Assembly (NCBI RefSeq): GCF_013282745.1
Contig: NZ_CP054044.1
Location: forward strand, 930,001 to 994,000
Direction: 5' to 3'
Source: Yersinia bercovieri ATCC 43970
GTDB lineage: Bacteria > Pseudomonadota > Gammaproteobacteria > Enterobacterales > Enterobacteriaceae
Length of the DNA stretch: 64,000 nucleotides
The notes beneath the pieces are model-generated. The model searched no databases. It saw only the letters and a program-made list of their open reading frames with translations, and was not told the DNA's origin. Of this stretch, positions 20,572-30,588 are shown one piece after another. The position numbers and the translations under genes were made by a program. Every line of letters begins with the position of its first letter. Position 1 is the first letter of the stretch.

Positions 20572-21984
20572 ATGTCGATATTCAAAACACGTATGGGAAG
20601 AATGCTACTTATTCTCTTTATTGGGGTAGGTATCTGGTTTAGTCCAGTGCCGGAATCCGTTGACCCACGCGCCTGGCACCTCATGGCGGTCTTTGCGGCG
20701 ACGGTTATTGGCTTGATCCTCTCGCCATACCCCTTGGGGGCGATGGCAATTTTCAGCCTGACAGTGGTTGCGGCCACCGGGCTGCTGAGCATCAAAGAGG
20801 TGCTCGCCGGTTTTGCCGATCCCACCATCTGGATGATTGCCTGCGCCTTCTTTATCTCACGCGGTTTTATTAAAACCGGTTTTGGTCGCCGAGTCGGTTA
20901 CTTGTTTATCAGTAAGTTAGGTCACAGTTCATTGGGTCTGGCTTACGGTTTGGTGCTGACTGATCTACTGTTTGCCCCCGCCATGCCCTCTACCTCGGCC
21001 CGTTGTGGTGGCATCATCACTCCGCTGTTTCGCTCCATTTCGGAGGCCTATGAATCTACCCCGGAACGCGGCACCGAACGCAAAATCGGGGCATTTCTGG
21101 TGCAATGTATCTTCCAGTGTAATGCTATTACCTGTGCGATGTTCCTGACCTCAATGGCCGGTAACCCGATGATCAGTAAGCTGGCGGGCGAGATGGGCAT
21201 TACCATCACCTGGACCAGTTGGGCGCTAGCCGCCATCGTCCCCGGCTTAATCTCTCTGGCAGTCATCCCCTTGTTGCTCTACCGCTTCTACCCGCCAGAG
21301 CTGAAAAAAACGCCGGAAATGCGGGCGCTGGCGCTGGAGAAACTGAAAGAGATGGGGCCGATGAGCCGCAATGAGTGGATTGTTTTATCCGTCTTTATCG
21401 GGCTGGTAACCCTGTGGGTGAGTGGTGCGACATTGAATATTGATGCCACCATGACCGCCTTTATTGGCTTAGCCATTCTGTTATTGAGCGGTGCACTGAC
21501 GTGGGATGATGTGATTGCCGAGAAAGAGGCGTGGCACACCGTGATCTGGTTTGCGGTGCTGCTGACACTCGCTAGCCAATTGAATAAATTGGGCTTTATT
21601 ACCTGGTTTGGCTCCTCCATTGCCGGTTCGGTGCAGGGTATGAATTGGATTCCGATGATGGGTATTCTGCTGCTGGCGTACTACTACAGCCACTATATGA
21701 TGGCGAGCGCCATCGCCCATATCAGCGCCATGTATGCCATTTTTGTTTCTATTGCTATTGCGGCGGGAGCTCCGCCCATGCTGACCGTGCTGGTGTTCGG
21801 TATGTTCAGTAACCTGTATATGGCGACCACTCACTACTCCGGCGGCCCTGCCCCTATCTTGTTCGGCTGCAATTTTATCCCGCTGGCGACATGGTGGAAA
21901 ATTGGCTTCCTGATAAGTCTGGTGGTGATCCCTATCTGGTTGATTATCGGCAGCGCCTGGTGGAAAGTGCTGGGTTTCTGGTAA
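20572..21984 (+). CDS. DASS-family anion transporter (CitT/TtdT/YbhI-like)
   Basis: Inner-membrane carrier of di- or tricarboxylates, probably a succinate-type antiporter. It has 470 residues, the usual length, with about 12 hydrophobic segments. Family features include DLLFAPAMPSTSARCGGII near 130-148 and SNLYMATTHYSGGPAPILFG near 425-444, both substrate-site regions of CitT-like carriers. It stands alone without citrate-lyase or fumarase genes, so the substrate cannot be told. Convergent with the sugar operon, with a shared terminator. Confidence 0.85.
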   Translation: MSIFKTRMGRMLLILFIGVGIWFSPVPESVDPRAWHLMAVFAATVIGLILSPYPLGAMAIFSLTVVAATGLLSIKEVLAGFADPTIWMIACAFFISRGFIKTGFGRRVGYLFISKLGHSSLGLAYGLVLTDLLFAPAMPSTSARCGGIITPLFRSISEAYESTPERGTERKIGAFLVQCIFQCNAITCAMFLTSMAGNPMISKLAGEMGITITWTSWALAAIVPGLISLAVIPLLLYRFYPPELKKTPEMRALALEKLKEMGPMSRNEWIVLSVFIGLVTLWVSGATLNIDATMTAFIGLAILLLSGALTWDDVIAEKEAWHTVIWFAVLLTLASQLNKLGFITWFGSSIAGSVQGMNWIPMMGILLLAYYYSHYMMASAIAHISAMYAIFVSIAIAAGAPPMLTVLVFGMFSNLYMATTHYSGGPAPILFGCNFIPLATWWKIGFLISLVVIPIWLIIGSAWWKVLGFW

Positions 21985-22000
21985 CAGCAAACTGTTTAGA

Positions 22001-22033
22001 AATACCGCGCAGTCACACTGGCGCGGTATTTTT
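22001..22033. terminator. Bidirectional terminator between convergent transcripts
   Basis: Stem AAATACCGCGC / GCGCGGTATTT around an 11-base loop, with T-rich flank on the + strand and A-rich flank that would be T-rich on the - strand. It serves the carrier and the sugar operon. Confidence 0.75.
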
Positions 22034-22063
22034 GTCTACGGTTTGCCGACGAGTGCCCGTCAC

Positions 22064-22669
22064 TTATTGCGGTTTACGTAACTCAATACCGACATCCCCG
22101 CCGGGATGCACCGCCAGTAAGCTCTCTTTGGTAAATCCACTGCGGGCCATCAGGCAGATACAGATGGCATCAAACAGCGCCAGCACCAAAACGATAGAGG
22201 TGGTCGCTAACATATTTAGCGGGTCAATCTCTTGCTTCACATGGGTTTTTAGCACCAAGGCGGAGACTTGCGCGATTGCCGACTGTTCGTTCTCGGTCAC
22301 GCTAATGATCTTCACCTGCTTACGTTGCAGTGTGGGGAGCAGGCGGGTCAGCTCGTCAGAATTGCCGCCTCTGGAGATCAGAATGATAATATCCTGTGCG
22401 CCGAGAAAACCCAGATCCCCGTGGGCGGCATCGGTGGCATTCAGGTAGATCGCAGGTTGCTCCACGCAGGCCAACATATGCGCCACTTTTCGCGCCGCGA
22501 TACCTGATGTTCCTACTCCCGTCACTGCAATTTTGCCACGACACTCTGCCAGCGCATCCAACACCTGCAACCACACCTGCTGATCGACACTCTCCTTTAA
22601 GGCCGCCAGCTCGCGGCTGTAGGTCATCCATGCCTCGCTGGCGGTCTGCCATTCATCACTCTGGCTCAT
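22064..22669 (-). CDS. SIS-domain sugar-phosphate isomerase (KdsD/GutQ-like)
   Basis: Probable arabinose-5-phosphate isomerase-type enzyme interconverting a ketopentose and an aldopentose phosphate. It has 201 residues, all SIS domain: IAVTGVGTSGIAARKVAHML near 45-64 and ISRGGNSDELTRLLP near 97-111. The tail HPGGDVG resembles the HPGG motif of KdsD. The CBS domains of KdsD/GutQ are absent, as in short isomerases such as capsule-locus KpsF-like forms. Last gene of the sugar operon; its start overlaps the kinase stop by 4 bases. Confidence 0.8.
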   Translation of the reverse strand: MSQSDEWQTASEAWMTYSRELAALKESVDQQVWLQVLDALAECRGKIAVTGVGTSGIAARKVAHMLACVEQPAIYLNATDAAHGDLGFLGAQDIIILISRGGNSDELTRLLPTLQRKQVKIISVTENEQSAIAQVSALVLKTHVKQEIDPLNMLATTSIVLVLALFDAICICLMARSGFTKESLLAVHPGGDVGIELRKPQ

Positions 22670-24303
22670 ACCTCCTCCCGCATCAATTCCTGATAGCGCA
22701 GATGATCGTGATACATCTGGTGGAACACGCGATATTTGCGATCGTAATAGGCTTTGATTTTATTGGTTTGCGGCGTAACGGTTTTCCCAATGCGGCTCAT
22801 GGCAGCCATCGCCTCCGGCAGTGACTCAAATACCCCGGCGGCGACTGTGCCCATCATGGCACTGCCCAGCAACATCGCTTCGCTCTCTTCCGGCAATAAC
22901 ATGGCGCAGCCGGTGGCATTGGCGTGCTCCTGCACAAAAATGGGGTTTTTCGTGCCGCCACCGCTAGCCATCATGGTGTCAATGTTATAGCCGTTCTGAT
23001 TCATGGTTTCGATGATATGCCGTGTCCCCAATGCCAGCGCCTGAATGGTGGCGAGATAGCGCAGCGCCATATCCTCCGGCGTGGTGGAGAGTTTCAGGCC
23101 GGTAATGATGCCGGTCAGATTCGGGTTGGCGCGCGGTGAGCGATTGCCGTGGAAATAGGGCAGCATATGAATATCATTGGTTAGGAAGGCGATATTTTCC
23201 GGCTCCCCCGCCAATTGGCGCAAAATATGATTCAGCGCCTCATAGATAGTTTCCCCCTTGCTTTTGGCTTGCGCCAACAGCTCTGGATAGCACGGATGTG
23301 ACTGAATAATATGGTCAATCAAAGCCCCCGTCGCTGACTGCCCGCCCTCATTTAGCCAATATTCCGGTAGGATAGCCGAGTAGTATGGCCCCCAAATTCC
23401 GCCGATAAAATGCGCCGAACGTGACATCGCCATATGAGCCGTCGAGGTGCCGCCGATCAGCGCAATTCGCCGATCAAAGTTGGCGTTCTCGCCCGTCACA
23501 CCACTGGCACCGAGGATACCAATGGTGCCCGCGTGGGCATCAATAATCGAAACACTGACGGCAGTGCCGGGGATCAGGCCCATTTCCGATGCCGCTCGCT
23601 GGCTTAAACCACGCCCCAATGGCTCCCCCATCGGCTTAACTGTAGCCCCAATTTTGGCCGCATTGTTATCCAGCAAATCGCCTAGCCCCACCTGTTTGAA
23701 ATAGGAGGGGTCCCAGCGATCTTCATGGCCCAGATAGGTCCACTTGCAGACCGTGGAACAGAGCGAGCGAGTTTCATCTTTGGTCGCGCGCCAGGTCAGA
23801 AAGTCAGGCAGATCAAACAGATGACCGACATTGCTCCAGGTGGTGGGCATATGCTGCTTCAGCCACAGCAGTTTTGGCGTCTGCATCTCCGGTGAAATCA
23901 CCCCGCCGACAAACTCCAGCACCGGGTGCTTGGTGGCATTGATTCGTTCCGCCTGAATAATCGCGCGGTGATCCATCCAGACAATCACATTTTGCTCGCT
24001 GCGCCCTGATGGGCTGACAGTCAACGGATTACCCTCTTTATCCAGCACCACCAGCGAACAGGTGGCATCAAACCCCAGCCCTTTGACCTGAATCGGGTTG
24101 ATATCGGCCTGGCTCACTGCATCGCGCACCGCATTACACACCGCCAGCCAGATATTATCGGATGACTGCTCAACAAAATCTGCCTTGGGCTTAAACATGG
24201 TGATTTCACGGCTAGCCTGCCCGACCATGCGGCCCTGCAAATCGAATACTCCGGCTCTTGCGCTGCCGGTCCCTACGTCTACGCCGATAAAGTAACTTGC
24301 CAT
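22666..24303 (-). CDS. FGGY-family pentulose kinase (D-ribulokinase-like)
   Basis: ATP-dependent kinase of the FGGY family, most like the D-ribulokinase/5-carbon-sugar kinase branch. It has 545 residues: an N-terminal actin-like domain (MASYFIGVDVGTGSARAGV), VKGLGFDATCSLVV near 75, and VIVWMDHRA near 107; the C-terminal domain carries MMASGGGTKNPIFVQEHANA. ATG 24303 follows GAGGGA and is preferred over a TTG at 24318. Position between the permeases and the isomerase shows it acts on the imported sugar. The exact substrate (ribulose, xylulose or a pentitol product) is inferred, not shown. Confidence 0.88.
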   Translation of the reverse strand: MASYFIGVDVGTGSARAGVFDLQGRMVGQASREITMFKPKADFVEQSSDNIWLAVCNAVRDAVSQADINPIQVKGLGFDATCSLVVLDKEGNPLTVSPSGRSEQNVIVWMDHRAIIQAERINATKHPVLEFVGGVISPEMQTPKLLWLKQHMPTTWSNVGHLFDLPDFLTWRATKDETRSLCSTVCKWTYLGHEDRWDPSYFKQVGLGDLLDNNAAKIGATVKPMGEPLGRGLSQRAASEMGLIPGTAVSVSIIDAHAGTIGILGASGVTGENANFDRRIALIGGTSTAHMAMSRSAHFIGGIWGPYYSAILPEYWLNEGGQSATGALIDHIIQSHPCYPELLAQAKSKGETIYEALNHILRQLAGEPENIAFLTNDIHMLPYFHGNRSPRANPNLTGIITGLKLSTTPEDMALRYLATIQALALGTRHIIETMNQNGYNIDTMMASGGGTKNPIFVQEHANATGCAMLLPEESEAMLLGSAMMGTVAAGVFESLPEAMAAMSRIGKTVTPQTNKIKAYYDRKYRVFHQMYHDHLRYQELMREEV

Positions 24304-24321
24304 TGTTTTGTCCCTCAATTC

Positions 24322-25275
24322 TTAAGCTTTACGATTCTGTAATGCGATAAAGAGGATCAGCACCCCACCCCATAACGCCATGGTCAGGTAGCTACTCACC
24401 CCCAGCAAATTCAGGCCACTTTCCAGTAATTGCAGCACCACCAGCGCTAAGATCAGGCCGATAATGCGACCAAAGCCGCCATCTGGATTAATCCCGCCCA
24501 GTACCGAGGCTAGAATAGTCACCAACAGATAGGACTCACCATAACCGGCTTTGGCTGAGTTAAATTTCGCCATCATCAAAATGGCCGCCCCCCACCCCAA
24601 CAGGGCTGACAGGATATAGACCGCGACCTGCACCCGATGGGTGTTCACACCACTAAAGCGGGTCGCCTGCTCATTGGAGCCGACCAGATAGATACTGCGC
24701 CCCAGAGTGGTGTGTTCCAGCAGTACCCACAGCCCCGCCGACACCAGTAAAAATAGGATCATCGCCACCGGAATACCGGCAATATCACCGCTGCCAATGT
24801 ACTGAATCACTGGCGGGAAACCTGAGATCACATCACCATTGGACAATAAGATATTGAGGCCAGTAATCAGGGTCATGGTGCCCAGGGTCGCCAGAATAGG
24901 CGACACACCGACGACCGAGATCAGTAGCCCATTCAAGGTGCCAATCGCCACCGCCACTAACAATCCCGCCACCAACGCCAGCAGCAGAAACAGCGGTTGA
25001 TCGGGGTGACTGACAATAATGGCCGCCATCACTAATGCGCAGGCATTGGCACCCGCAATGATGGATAAGTTAATACCGCCCGTCAGCATGGTCAGCCCCA
25101 TTCCCAGCGCCAACATGCCTAAAATCGGCAACTGCGATGAGATCGACTGGAAGTTACCCAAGCTGAAAAAACGCTGCCCTAGGGTCAATGAGAAAGCCAA
25201 CATCACCGCCAGCAGAATCAACAGTTGCAGCCGGATAATGCGGTCATCGGGGATAATTCGGTTTATCCAGGTCAT
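24322..25275 (-). CDS. Sugar ABC transporter permease (RbsC-like), second subunit
   Basis: Inner-membrane channel subunit of a CUT2-type sugar importer. It has 317 residues and 8-10 hydrophobic segments. Family motifs include LALGMGLTMLTGGINLSII near 55-73 and the coupling-loop region LASVLGGINPDGGFGRIIG. It starts one base after the upstream permease stop, so the two form a heteromeric pore. Confidence 0.9.
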   Translation of the reverse strand: MTWINRIIPDDRIIRLQLLILLAVMLAFSLTLGQRFFSLGNFQSISSQLPILGMLALGMGLTMLTGGINLSIIAGANACALVMAAIIVSHPDQPLFLLLALVAGLLVAVAIGTLNGLLISVVGVSPILATLGTMTLITGLNILLSNGDVISGFPPVIQYIGSGDIAGIPVAMILFLLVSAGLWVLLEHTTLGRSIYLVGSNEQATRFSGVNTHRVQVAVYILSALLGWGAAILMMAKFNSAKAGYGESYLLVTILASVLGGINPDGGFGRIIGLILALVVLQLLESGLNLLGVSSYLTMALWGGVLILFIALQNRKA

Positions 25276-25276
25276 A

Positions 25277-26266
25277 TCACTGCTCCCTCAACAACTTGCG
25301 TTTTTCATTCCATGCGGTGGTACTAATGCTCACCAAAATGATCACGCCGCTGAAAACCGTATGCCAGTAAGAAGAGACACTCAGTAGCGTCAGGCCGTTT
25401 TGCAAAAATGCCAGCAGCATCACGCCCAGCACAGTACCGGTCAGTGTTCCCCGACCACCACTCATACTGGTGCCCCCCAGCACCACAGCCGCCAGCACAG
25501 TTAACTCGAATCCCATCAATGAGTTAGGTGCAACCGATTGGGATATCTGCGCCTGAACCACCGCCGCGACACCTGCCAATATGCCCATGTAGCCATAGAC
25601 ATACAGATGTAGCCGCAGAATGTTAATCCCCAGACGGGAGGCGGCATCTTTGTTGCTGCCCATGGCGAAGATCTGCCGCCCAATGCGGGTGTAATTCATC
25701 AATACGCCAGTGAAAATAGTGGTGGCGGCCAGACAAAATAGCGGGAGTGTCAGGCCATAGTCGTAGCCATCACTGCCAGTAAACGAAAACCAGTTAATCC
25801 CGGTCATAAACCAGTCAGGGAAGCCGTACAACCAGGTGCCGTTGGTGATATAAACCAGTAAGCCGTAGAACAGATTCAGCGTGGCAATGGTGATAATAAT
25901 CGCCGGGACTTTTAGCCAATAAACCAGCAACCCATTAATCATCCCCAGAACCAAACCGACTGCCATAGCCAAGATGAATGCCAGCGCGAAGCTGCCGCCA
26001 TGGGTAATCACCCACGAGGCCATCACATATTGCGCAATCGCCGTGACCGCAGGGAAAGAGATATCAATACCACCAGCAATTAGCACCACAAACAGACCGC
26101 AGGCTAAAATACCCAAAATGGCATAGCTGGTGGCAACATCGGTTAAGTTGCCCAACGTCAGGAATTCAGGGCTTTTCACACTCAGTCCGATTGCCAGTAA
26201 CAGCACCAGCAGACCCAGATAGAACTCATGGCGGCCCGTGAGCTGCCGCAGTTTTAGCTTATCCAT
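25277..26266 (-). CDS. Sugar ABC transporter permease (RbsC-like), first subunit
   Basis: CUT2-type permease of 329 residues. The conserved GLFVVLIAGGIDISFPAV motif lies near 57-74 and VVLGGTSMSGGRGTLTGT near 261-278. Its start overlaps the ATPase gene by 8 bases. Together with the second permease, ATPase and binding protein it makes a complete importer. Confidence 0.9.
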   Translation of the reverse strand: MDKLKLRQLTGRHEFYLGLLVLLLAIGLSVKSPEFLTLGNLTDVATSYAILGILACGLFVVLIAGGIDISFPAVTAIAQYVMASWVITHGGSFALAFILAMAVGLVLGMINGLLVYWLKVPAIIITIATLNLFYGLLVYITNGTWLYGFPDWFMTGINWFSFTGSDGYDYGLTLPLFCLAATTIFTGVLMNYTRIGRQIFAMGSNKDAASRLGINILRLHLYVYGYMGILAGVAAVVQAQISQSVAPNSLMGFELTVLAAVVLGGTSMSGGRGTLTGTVLGVMLLAFLQNGLTLLSVSSYWHTVFSGVIILVSISTTAWNEKRKLLREQ

Positions 26267-27755
26267 TGACCACCTCGGCGATCTGTTGTTCGGTGCACTG
26301 ATGCGGATAAAACTCGGCTACCAGTTCACCTTTGCGCATCACCAACACCCGATGGCTGTTGTAGTACGCCTCTGGAATCTCGTCACAAATCATTAATACC
26401 GCCATACCCTGCGCCGCCAGTGCCTTGGCAATGTGGTAAATCCCCTCTTTATTGGCGATATCAACCCCCACCGTCGGTGAGTCGAGAATCAAAATACGCG
26501 GCTGTGTCGCCACCCATTTGGCAATGGCGATCCGCTGCGCATTACCGCCGGACAGGGTTTTGACTGGCAGCGCAGTATCGGAAACTTTGATATTCAGATC
26601 CCGCACCAGCTGTTTTACCAGCGCGGCAGCTTTGGGGTGATCCAGCAAGCCACTGCGGGTATGCAATTGATCGAAAATCGACACAATTGTGTTGTCATAG
26701 ATCGACTGCTCCATGATCAAACCTTGCGTCAGGCGATCTTCGGAGACATAGCCGATCCCCTGGCGGATCGCGTCACGATTATGGCGAAAACGTACCGCCT
26801 CACCAGCGACACGTATTTCGCCACTTGAAGGCTGGGTCATGCCAAACAGGCTCAGACACAGCTCAGTACGGCCCGCCCCCAGTAAACCGGTGATCGAGAC
26901 AATCTCGCCCTCATGCAGGGTCAAATCGATATTGCGGAACTGCTCGCCACGGCTCAGTTTTCTAACCTCCAGTAGCGGTGCTGCTCTGGCGGCCAACGGC
27001 GGCAATTGGCTGTAAGTAAAGCGCTGGCCAGTCATGCGGAACGCCAACTCATGGCTATCTAATTCGCTGGCAGGCCAGGTGCCAATCAGTTGGCCATCGC
27101 GCATCACGCTGATCCTGTCGGCGACTTCCATCACTTCATCCAAACGGTGGCTGACGAACACCACGCAGATGCCTTGCGATTTCAGGTCGCGCACCACGTT
27201 CAGCAAACCTTTCACTTCCTGGCTGGTCAGCGAAGCGGTTGGCTCATCCATAATCACTAAGCGGGCATCTGCGGCAATCGCGCGGCAGATAGCCACTAAC
27301 TGGCGGTCAGCAATGGAGAGTTGCTCCACCTTTTTATCGGGATCGAGGGTGACACCCACGCGCTGCATGGCGGCCAGCGCCCGATCGCGCATGCTTTTAC
27401 GTTTCACCCAGAAGTCGCCGCCGGGCAGATAGCGGTGGACGGCAATGTTTTCTGAGACGGTTAAATTGGGGAACAGCGACAAGTCTTGGTAGATAACCTG
27501 TACGCCATAGAAGAGTGAGAGTTGCGGCGTAAGCTGATGGAACAGCTTGCCGTCGATCAGGATGCTTGCGCCTTTCTCTGGCTGATAAACCCCTGAAATC
27601 ACTTTGATAATGGTGCTCTTGCCGCAGCCATTCTGGCCTGCCAGGCAGTGCACTTCCCCTTTGTTCAGTGTGAGATTCACCTGATCCAGCGCCAGCACGC
27701 CGGGGAATCGCTTACTGATATTTTCAAGCGTGATAAATGCGTTGGCCTGAGTCAT
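26259..27755 (-). CDS. Sugar ABC transporter ATP-binding protein (RbsA-like, double domain)
   Basis: Energises the sugar importer. It has 498 residues with two ABC domains in tandem. The first has Walker A GQNGCGKST near 38-46, a signature-like LSIADRQLVAI near 142, and Walker B LVIMDEPTASL. The second has a divergent Walker A (GLLGAGRTE), as in RbsA/MglA, plus signature LSGGNAQRIAIAKW and Walker B LILDSPTVGVD. The binding-protein gene lies 149 bases upstream. Confidence 0.93.
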   Translation of the reverse strand: MTQANAFITLENISKRFPGVLALDQVNLTLNKGEVHCLAGQNGCGKSTIIKVISGVYQPEKGASILIDGKLFHQLTPQLSLFYGVQVIYQDLSLFPNLTVSENIAVHRYLPGGDFWVKRKSMRDRALAAMQRVGVTLDPDKKVEQLSIADRQLVAICRAIAADARLVIMDEPTASLTSQEVKGLLNVVRDLKSQGICVVFVSHRLDEVMEVADRISVMRDGQLIGTWPASELDSHELAFRMTGQRFTYSQLPPLAARAAPLLEVRKLSRGEQFRNIDLTLHEGEIVSITGLLGAGRTELCLSLFGMTQPSSGEIRVAGEAVRFRHNRDAIRQGIGYVSEDRLTQGLIMEQSIYDNTIVSIFDQLHTRSGLLDHPKAAALVKQLVRDLNIKVSDTALPVKTLSGGNAQRIAIAKWVATQPRILILDSPTVGVDIANKEGIYHIAKALAAQGMAVLMICDEIPEAYYNSHRVLVMRKGELVAEFYPHQCTEQQIAEVVNG

Positions 27756-27904
27756 GACAATACCTTCCCTAACGCCATAGGCATGGCGCTATTTTGCAGC
27801 CATTCAGTGGGGGTGGAGAGGGCAGTGAGGCTGCTTTCCCACTGCCTGTTTTACTACTGAACCCAGCGAGTTCACTGGTTATTCCCTGATGTGGCGTCTG
27901 AAAA

Positions 27905-28891
27905 TCAGAAACCTAAAGTTTTCGCATTGTCTTTGGTGACTTCAAGAATTTTATTAAAACGGATCACCCCTTTTTCGCTATCAACATCCGCTTTACCCAA
28001 ACCGTCGATGGTCAAATCCGGCGTCACTTTCTGCCCTTTCAGCAGTTGATCAGCAATCTGTACCACCGCAAAACCGGCATCTTTCGGGTCCCACAGCAGG
28101 GCTTTTTTGATATCACCGCGCATCAAGTAAGGCGCCGCCTGTGCTGGCATCGCAATACCGACAACCGCTATCTGATCCTTAGCCCGTTTCTTGGCAACCG
28201 CTTGACCGGCACCAATCGGCCCCAGAGAACCAAAGCCAATAATCCCTTTCATTTGCGGATAGGTTTTCATCAGATCCAGCGTGGTGGAGTACGATTTATC
28301 AATATTCTCCGCCACTGGCAGACGTGGGGTGACTTCGAACATCTCAGGGTATTTTTCTTTCTGATATTTGATGGCGTAATCTGCCCAGGCGTTATGCAGT
28401 GGCACGGTCAGCGAGCCGACATAAATGGCATAGCCCCCTTTGCCGCCCATGGCTTTTGCCAGTTCATCCATATTGGCCTGCGCATATTTTTCGCTGTCGA
28501 TGGTTTCAACATCCCACTGCCCAATGCGCTGATCCGGTGATTCATGGGTCAGCACCACAATGCCCTTCTCTTGGGCTTTTTTCAGTACCGGCTCCAGCAC
28601 TTTGGCATCGTTCGGCACCACAATGATGGCATCCACATTTTTGGCGATCAGATCTTCAATAACTTTAACTTGTTGTGCTGGATCGGGCGTCGCTGGCCCC
28701 ACTTGGTAAGCATTCACATCTAACTTTTTCGCGGCTTCATTGACGCCCACTTCCATGCGCGTAAACCATGGAATACCGGTAACTTTTGCCACGACGGCAA
28801 TTTCAGGTTTTTTCTCTGCCATCGTTTGCGTGGTGAACAGCATGCATGCAGAAACAACACATGCATTCAGTAATGCGAGATTAAATTTCAT
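27905..28891 (-). CDS. Sugar ABC transporter periplasmic binding protein (type I PBP)
   Basis: Captures the sugar in the periplasm. It has 328 residues with a Sec signal (MKFNLALLNACVVSACMLF, cleavage after TMA, about residue 25). The fold is RbsB/LsrB-like: KPEIAVVAKVTGIPWFTRM, VEVGVNEAAKKL-type opening, and DAIIVVPNDAKVLEPVLKKA. First gene of the six-gene operon and usually its most expressed. Overall likeness to LsrB-type proteins is noted, but no lsrK/lsrR/lsrFG genes accompany it, so AI-2 uptake is not claimed. Confidence 0.9.
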   Translation of the reverse strand: MKFNLALLNACVVSACMLFTTQTMAEKKPEIAVVAKVTGIPWFTRMEVGVNEAAKKLDVNAYQVGPATPDPAQQVKVIEDLIAKNVDAIIVVPNDAKVLEPVLKKAQEKGIVVLTHESPDQRIGQWDVETIDSEKYAQANMDELAKAMGGKGGYAIYVGSLTVPLHNAWADYAIKYQKEKYPEMFEVTPRLPVAENIDKSYSTTLDLMKTYPQMKGIIGFGSLGPIGAGQAVAKKRAKDQIAVVGIAMPAQAAPYLMRGDIKKALLWDPKDAGFAVVQIADQLLKGQKVTPDLTIDGLGKADVDSEKGVIRFNKILEVTKDNAKTLGF

Positions 28892-29633
28892 AGCAATACC
28901 TTCTTGTTTTCTTTCAGATAACGGGTTGGTTGCAGGGTGAAGAGTCAGTGGTGTTGCAAAGTGAGTGTTTTATTTTCATGTGACTGCTTTTCACACACAG
29001 AAGATTAACAAAAGAACACAAGAGGCTGCGCGATGAGGCAGAGTGAACTGTGATGCAAGCCCAAAAAGGTAAAATATACTGAGTTATTTGGTTAAATATT
29101 AGTTAATAAAATAATAGGAAGAACAAAAGCGATCAAAAAAAGAGAGATATAACACCATTAATTAACAAATAATTAACCAATTGAGAGCAAAATGATTTTC
29201 CCGAGCATGATGTAGCACGCCAATAACCACCTATTCTCGGCGGCTAAAACCACCATTGTTCGGAACTGAGATAAAGATCCCATTTCGCGCACAATGTGTG
29301 AATACAACTCCCCTTTCAGGGCCTCGTTTTCTACTCATAGCGGTAGCACGGGCGCAGTTTATATCGAGATAACTCACCCCATACCTCCTACATTGATCTT
29401 TTTCTTTCATTTATCGCGAATATGATATAATTACCTGAAAGCTACACTCGCTAACCGATAGCCTGCCTTTATGACCATTCACGACGCGATCCCCGCTTTT
29501 AATGTAAAGATTGCGTCAATTGTCCTCTTTTCGAAAAAAATAATTGGCTCCAGTGTCTGACGATATGTACCGCTATTGAGTTATATCCTTATGCGTTACA
29601 CACTCGCACTTAACGCATCACGATAGAGTTCCC
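28892..29633. promoter_or_regulatory. Divergent promoter region, sugar operon / lpxP
   Basis: A 742-base gap that must hold promoters for the sugar operon (leftward) and lpxP (rightward). A TGTGA...TCACA pair at 28979-28995 has seven rather than six central bases and is a weak CRP candidate. No regulator gene, RNA or repeat was recognised in the rest. Confidence 0.4.
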
Positions 29634-30554
29634 ATGATAAAACCGCAGAAATTTCATATTTCCCTGCTTCACCCGCGCTATTGGCTCACCTGGTTTGGCC
29701 TTGGTTTGCTGTTTCTGTTAGTCCAACTGCCCTACCCGGTGCTCAACAAGCTGGGGCTTTGGCTAGGGCGCACCTCAATGCGTTTCCTCAAGCGGCGGGT
29801 TTCCATCGCACGACGTAATCTGGAACTCTGCTTCCCAGATATGGATCAGCCAACCCTTGAGCGCACCATTGTGGGCAATTTTGAATCCTTGGGTATGGGG
29901 CTAATGGAGACCGGTATGGCCTGGTTTTGGCCCGATGCCCGCATTAAGCGCTGGTTTACCGTCTCCGGCCTGGATAACCTGAAAAAAGCGCAAGAGGGCA
30001 ACCGTGGCGTGTTGGTGATTGGCGTACACTTTATGTCGCTGGAGCTGGGTGGCCGCGTGATGGGGCAGTGTCAGCCGATGATGGCGATGTACCGCCCACA
30101 CAACAATAAAGTGATGGAGCTGGTACAAACCTGGGGCCGGATGCGCTCCAATAAAGCCATGCTCGACCGCAAAGATCTCCGTGGCATGGTGCAGGCATTG
30201 AAGAGAGGTGAAGCGGTATGGTTTGCACCGGATCAAGATTACGGCCCGCGTGGTAGCGTGTTTGCACCGCTGTTCGCCGTCGATCAAGCCGCGACCACCA
30301 GCGGCACCTTTATGCTGGCTCGTTTGGCAAAACCGGCACTGCTGCCGCTGGTTTTACTGCGCAAACCAGATGGCCGTGGCTATGAGTTGCTGATACAGCC
30401 AGCGCTGGAGGATTACCCCATCGACGATGAGATTGCCGCCGCCAGCTATATGAATAAGGTGATTGAACAAGAGATCTTGCGCGCGCCAGAGCAATATCTG
30501 TGGTTGCATCGCCGCTTTAAAACCCGCCCTAGCGGGGAACCATCACTGTATTGA
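29634..30554 (+). CDS. lpxP: Lipid A palmitoleoyl/lauroyl acyltransferase LpxP-type
   Basis: Adds a secondary acyl chain to Kdo2-lipid IVA at the inner membrane; in E. coli LpxP is the cold-induced palmitoleoyl transferase. It has 306 residues with one N-terminal helix. The catalytic HX4E/D motif is GVHFMSLELGGR near 131-142, and the sequence LHPRYWLTWFGLGLLFLL matches LpxP better than LpxL. The terminal motif APEQYLWLHRRFKTRP is typical. A single-gene unit with its own terminator. Confidence 0.92.
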   Translation: MIKPQKFHISLLHPRYWLTWFGLGLLFLLVQLPYPVLNKLGLWLGRTSMRFLKRRVSIARRNLELCFPDMDQPTLERTIVGNFESLGMGLMETGMAWFWPDARIKRWFTVSGLDNLKKAQEGNRGVLVIGVHFMSLELGGRVMGQCQPMMAMYRPHNNKVMELVQTWGRMRSNKAMLDRKDLRGMVQALKRGEAVWFAPDQDYGPRGSVFAPLFAVDQAATTSGTFMLARLAKPALLPLVLLRKPDGRGYELLIQPALEDYPIDDEIAAASYMNKVIEQEILRAPEQYLWLHRRFKTRPSGEPSLY

Positions 30555-30588
30555 ATGCATTCAATCTATAAAGCATCCAACAGAATCT

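Noticed and set aside
27905..28891. LsrB, the AI-2 binding protein
   Set aside because: No lsrK, lsrR, lsrF or lsrG gene is present, and the operon carries a pentulose kinase and isomerase instead.
28979..28995. CRP-like TGTGA...TCACA upstream of the sugar operon
   Set aside because: The spacer is seven bases rather than the six needed for a normal CRP site, so it was not called as one.
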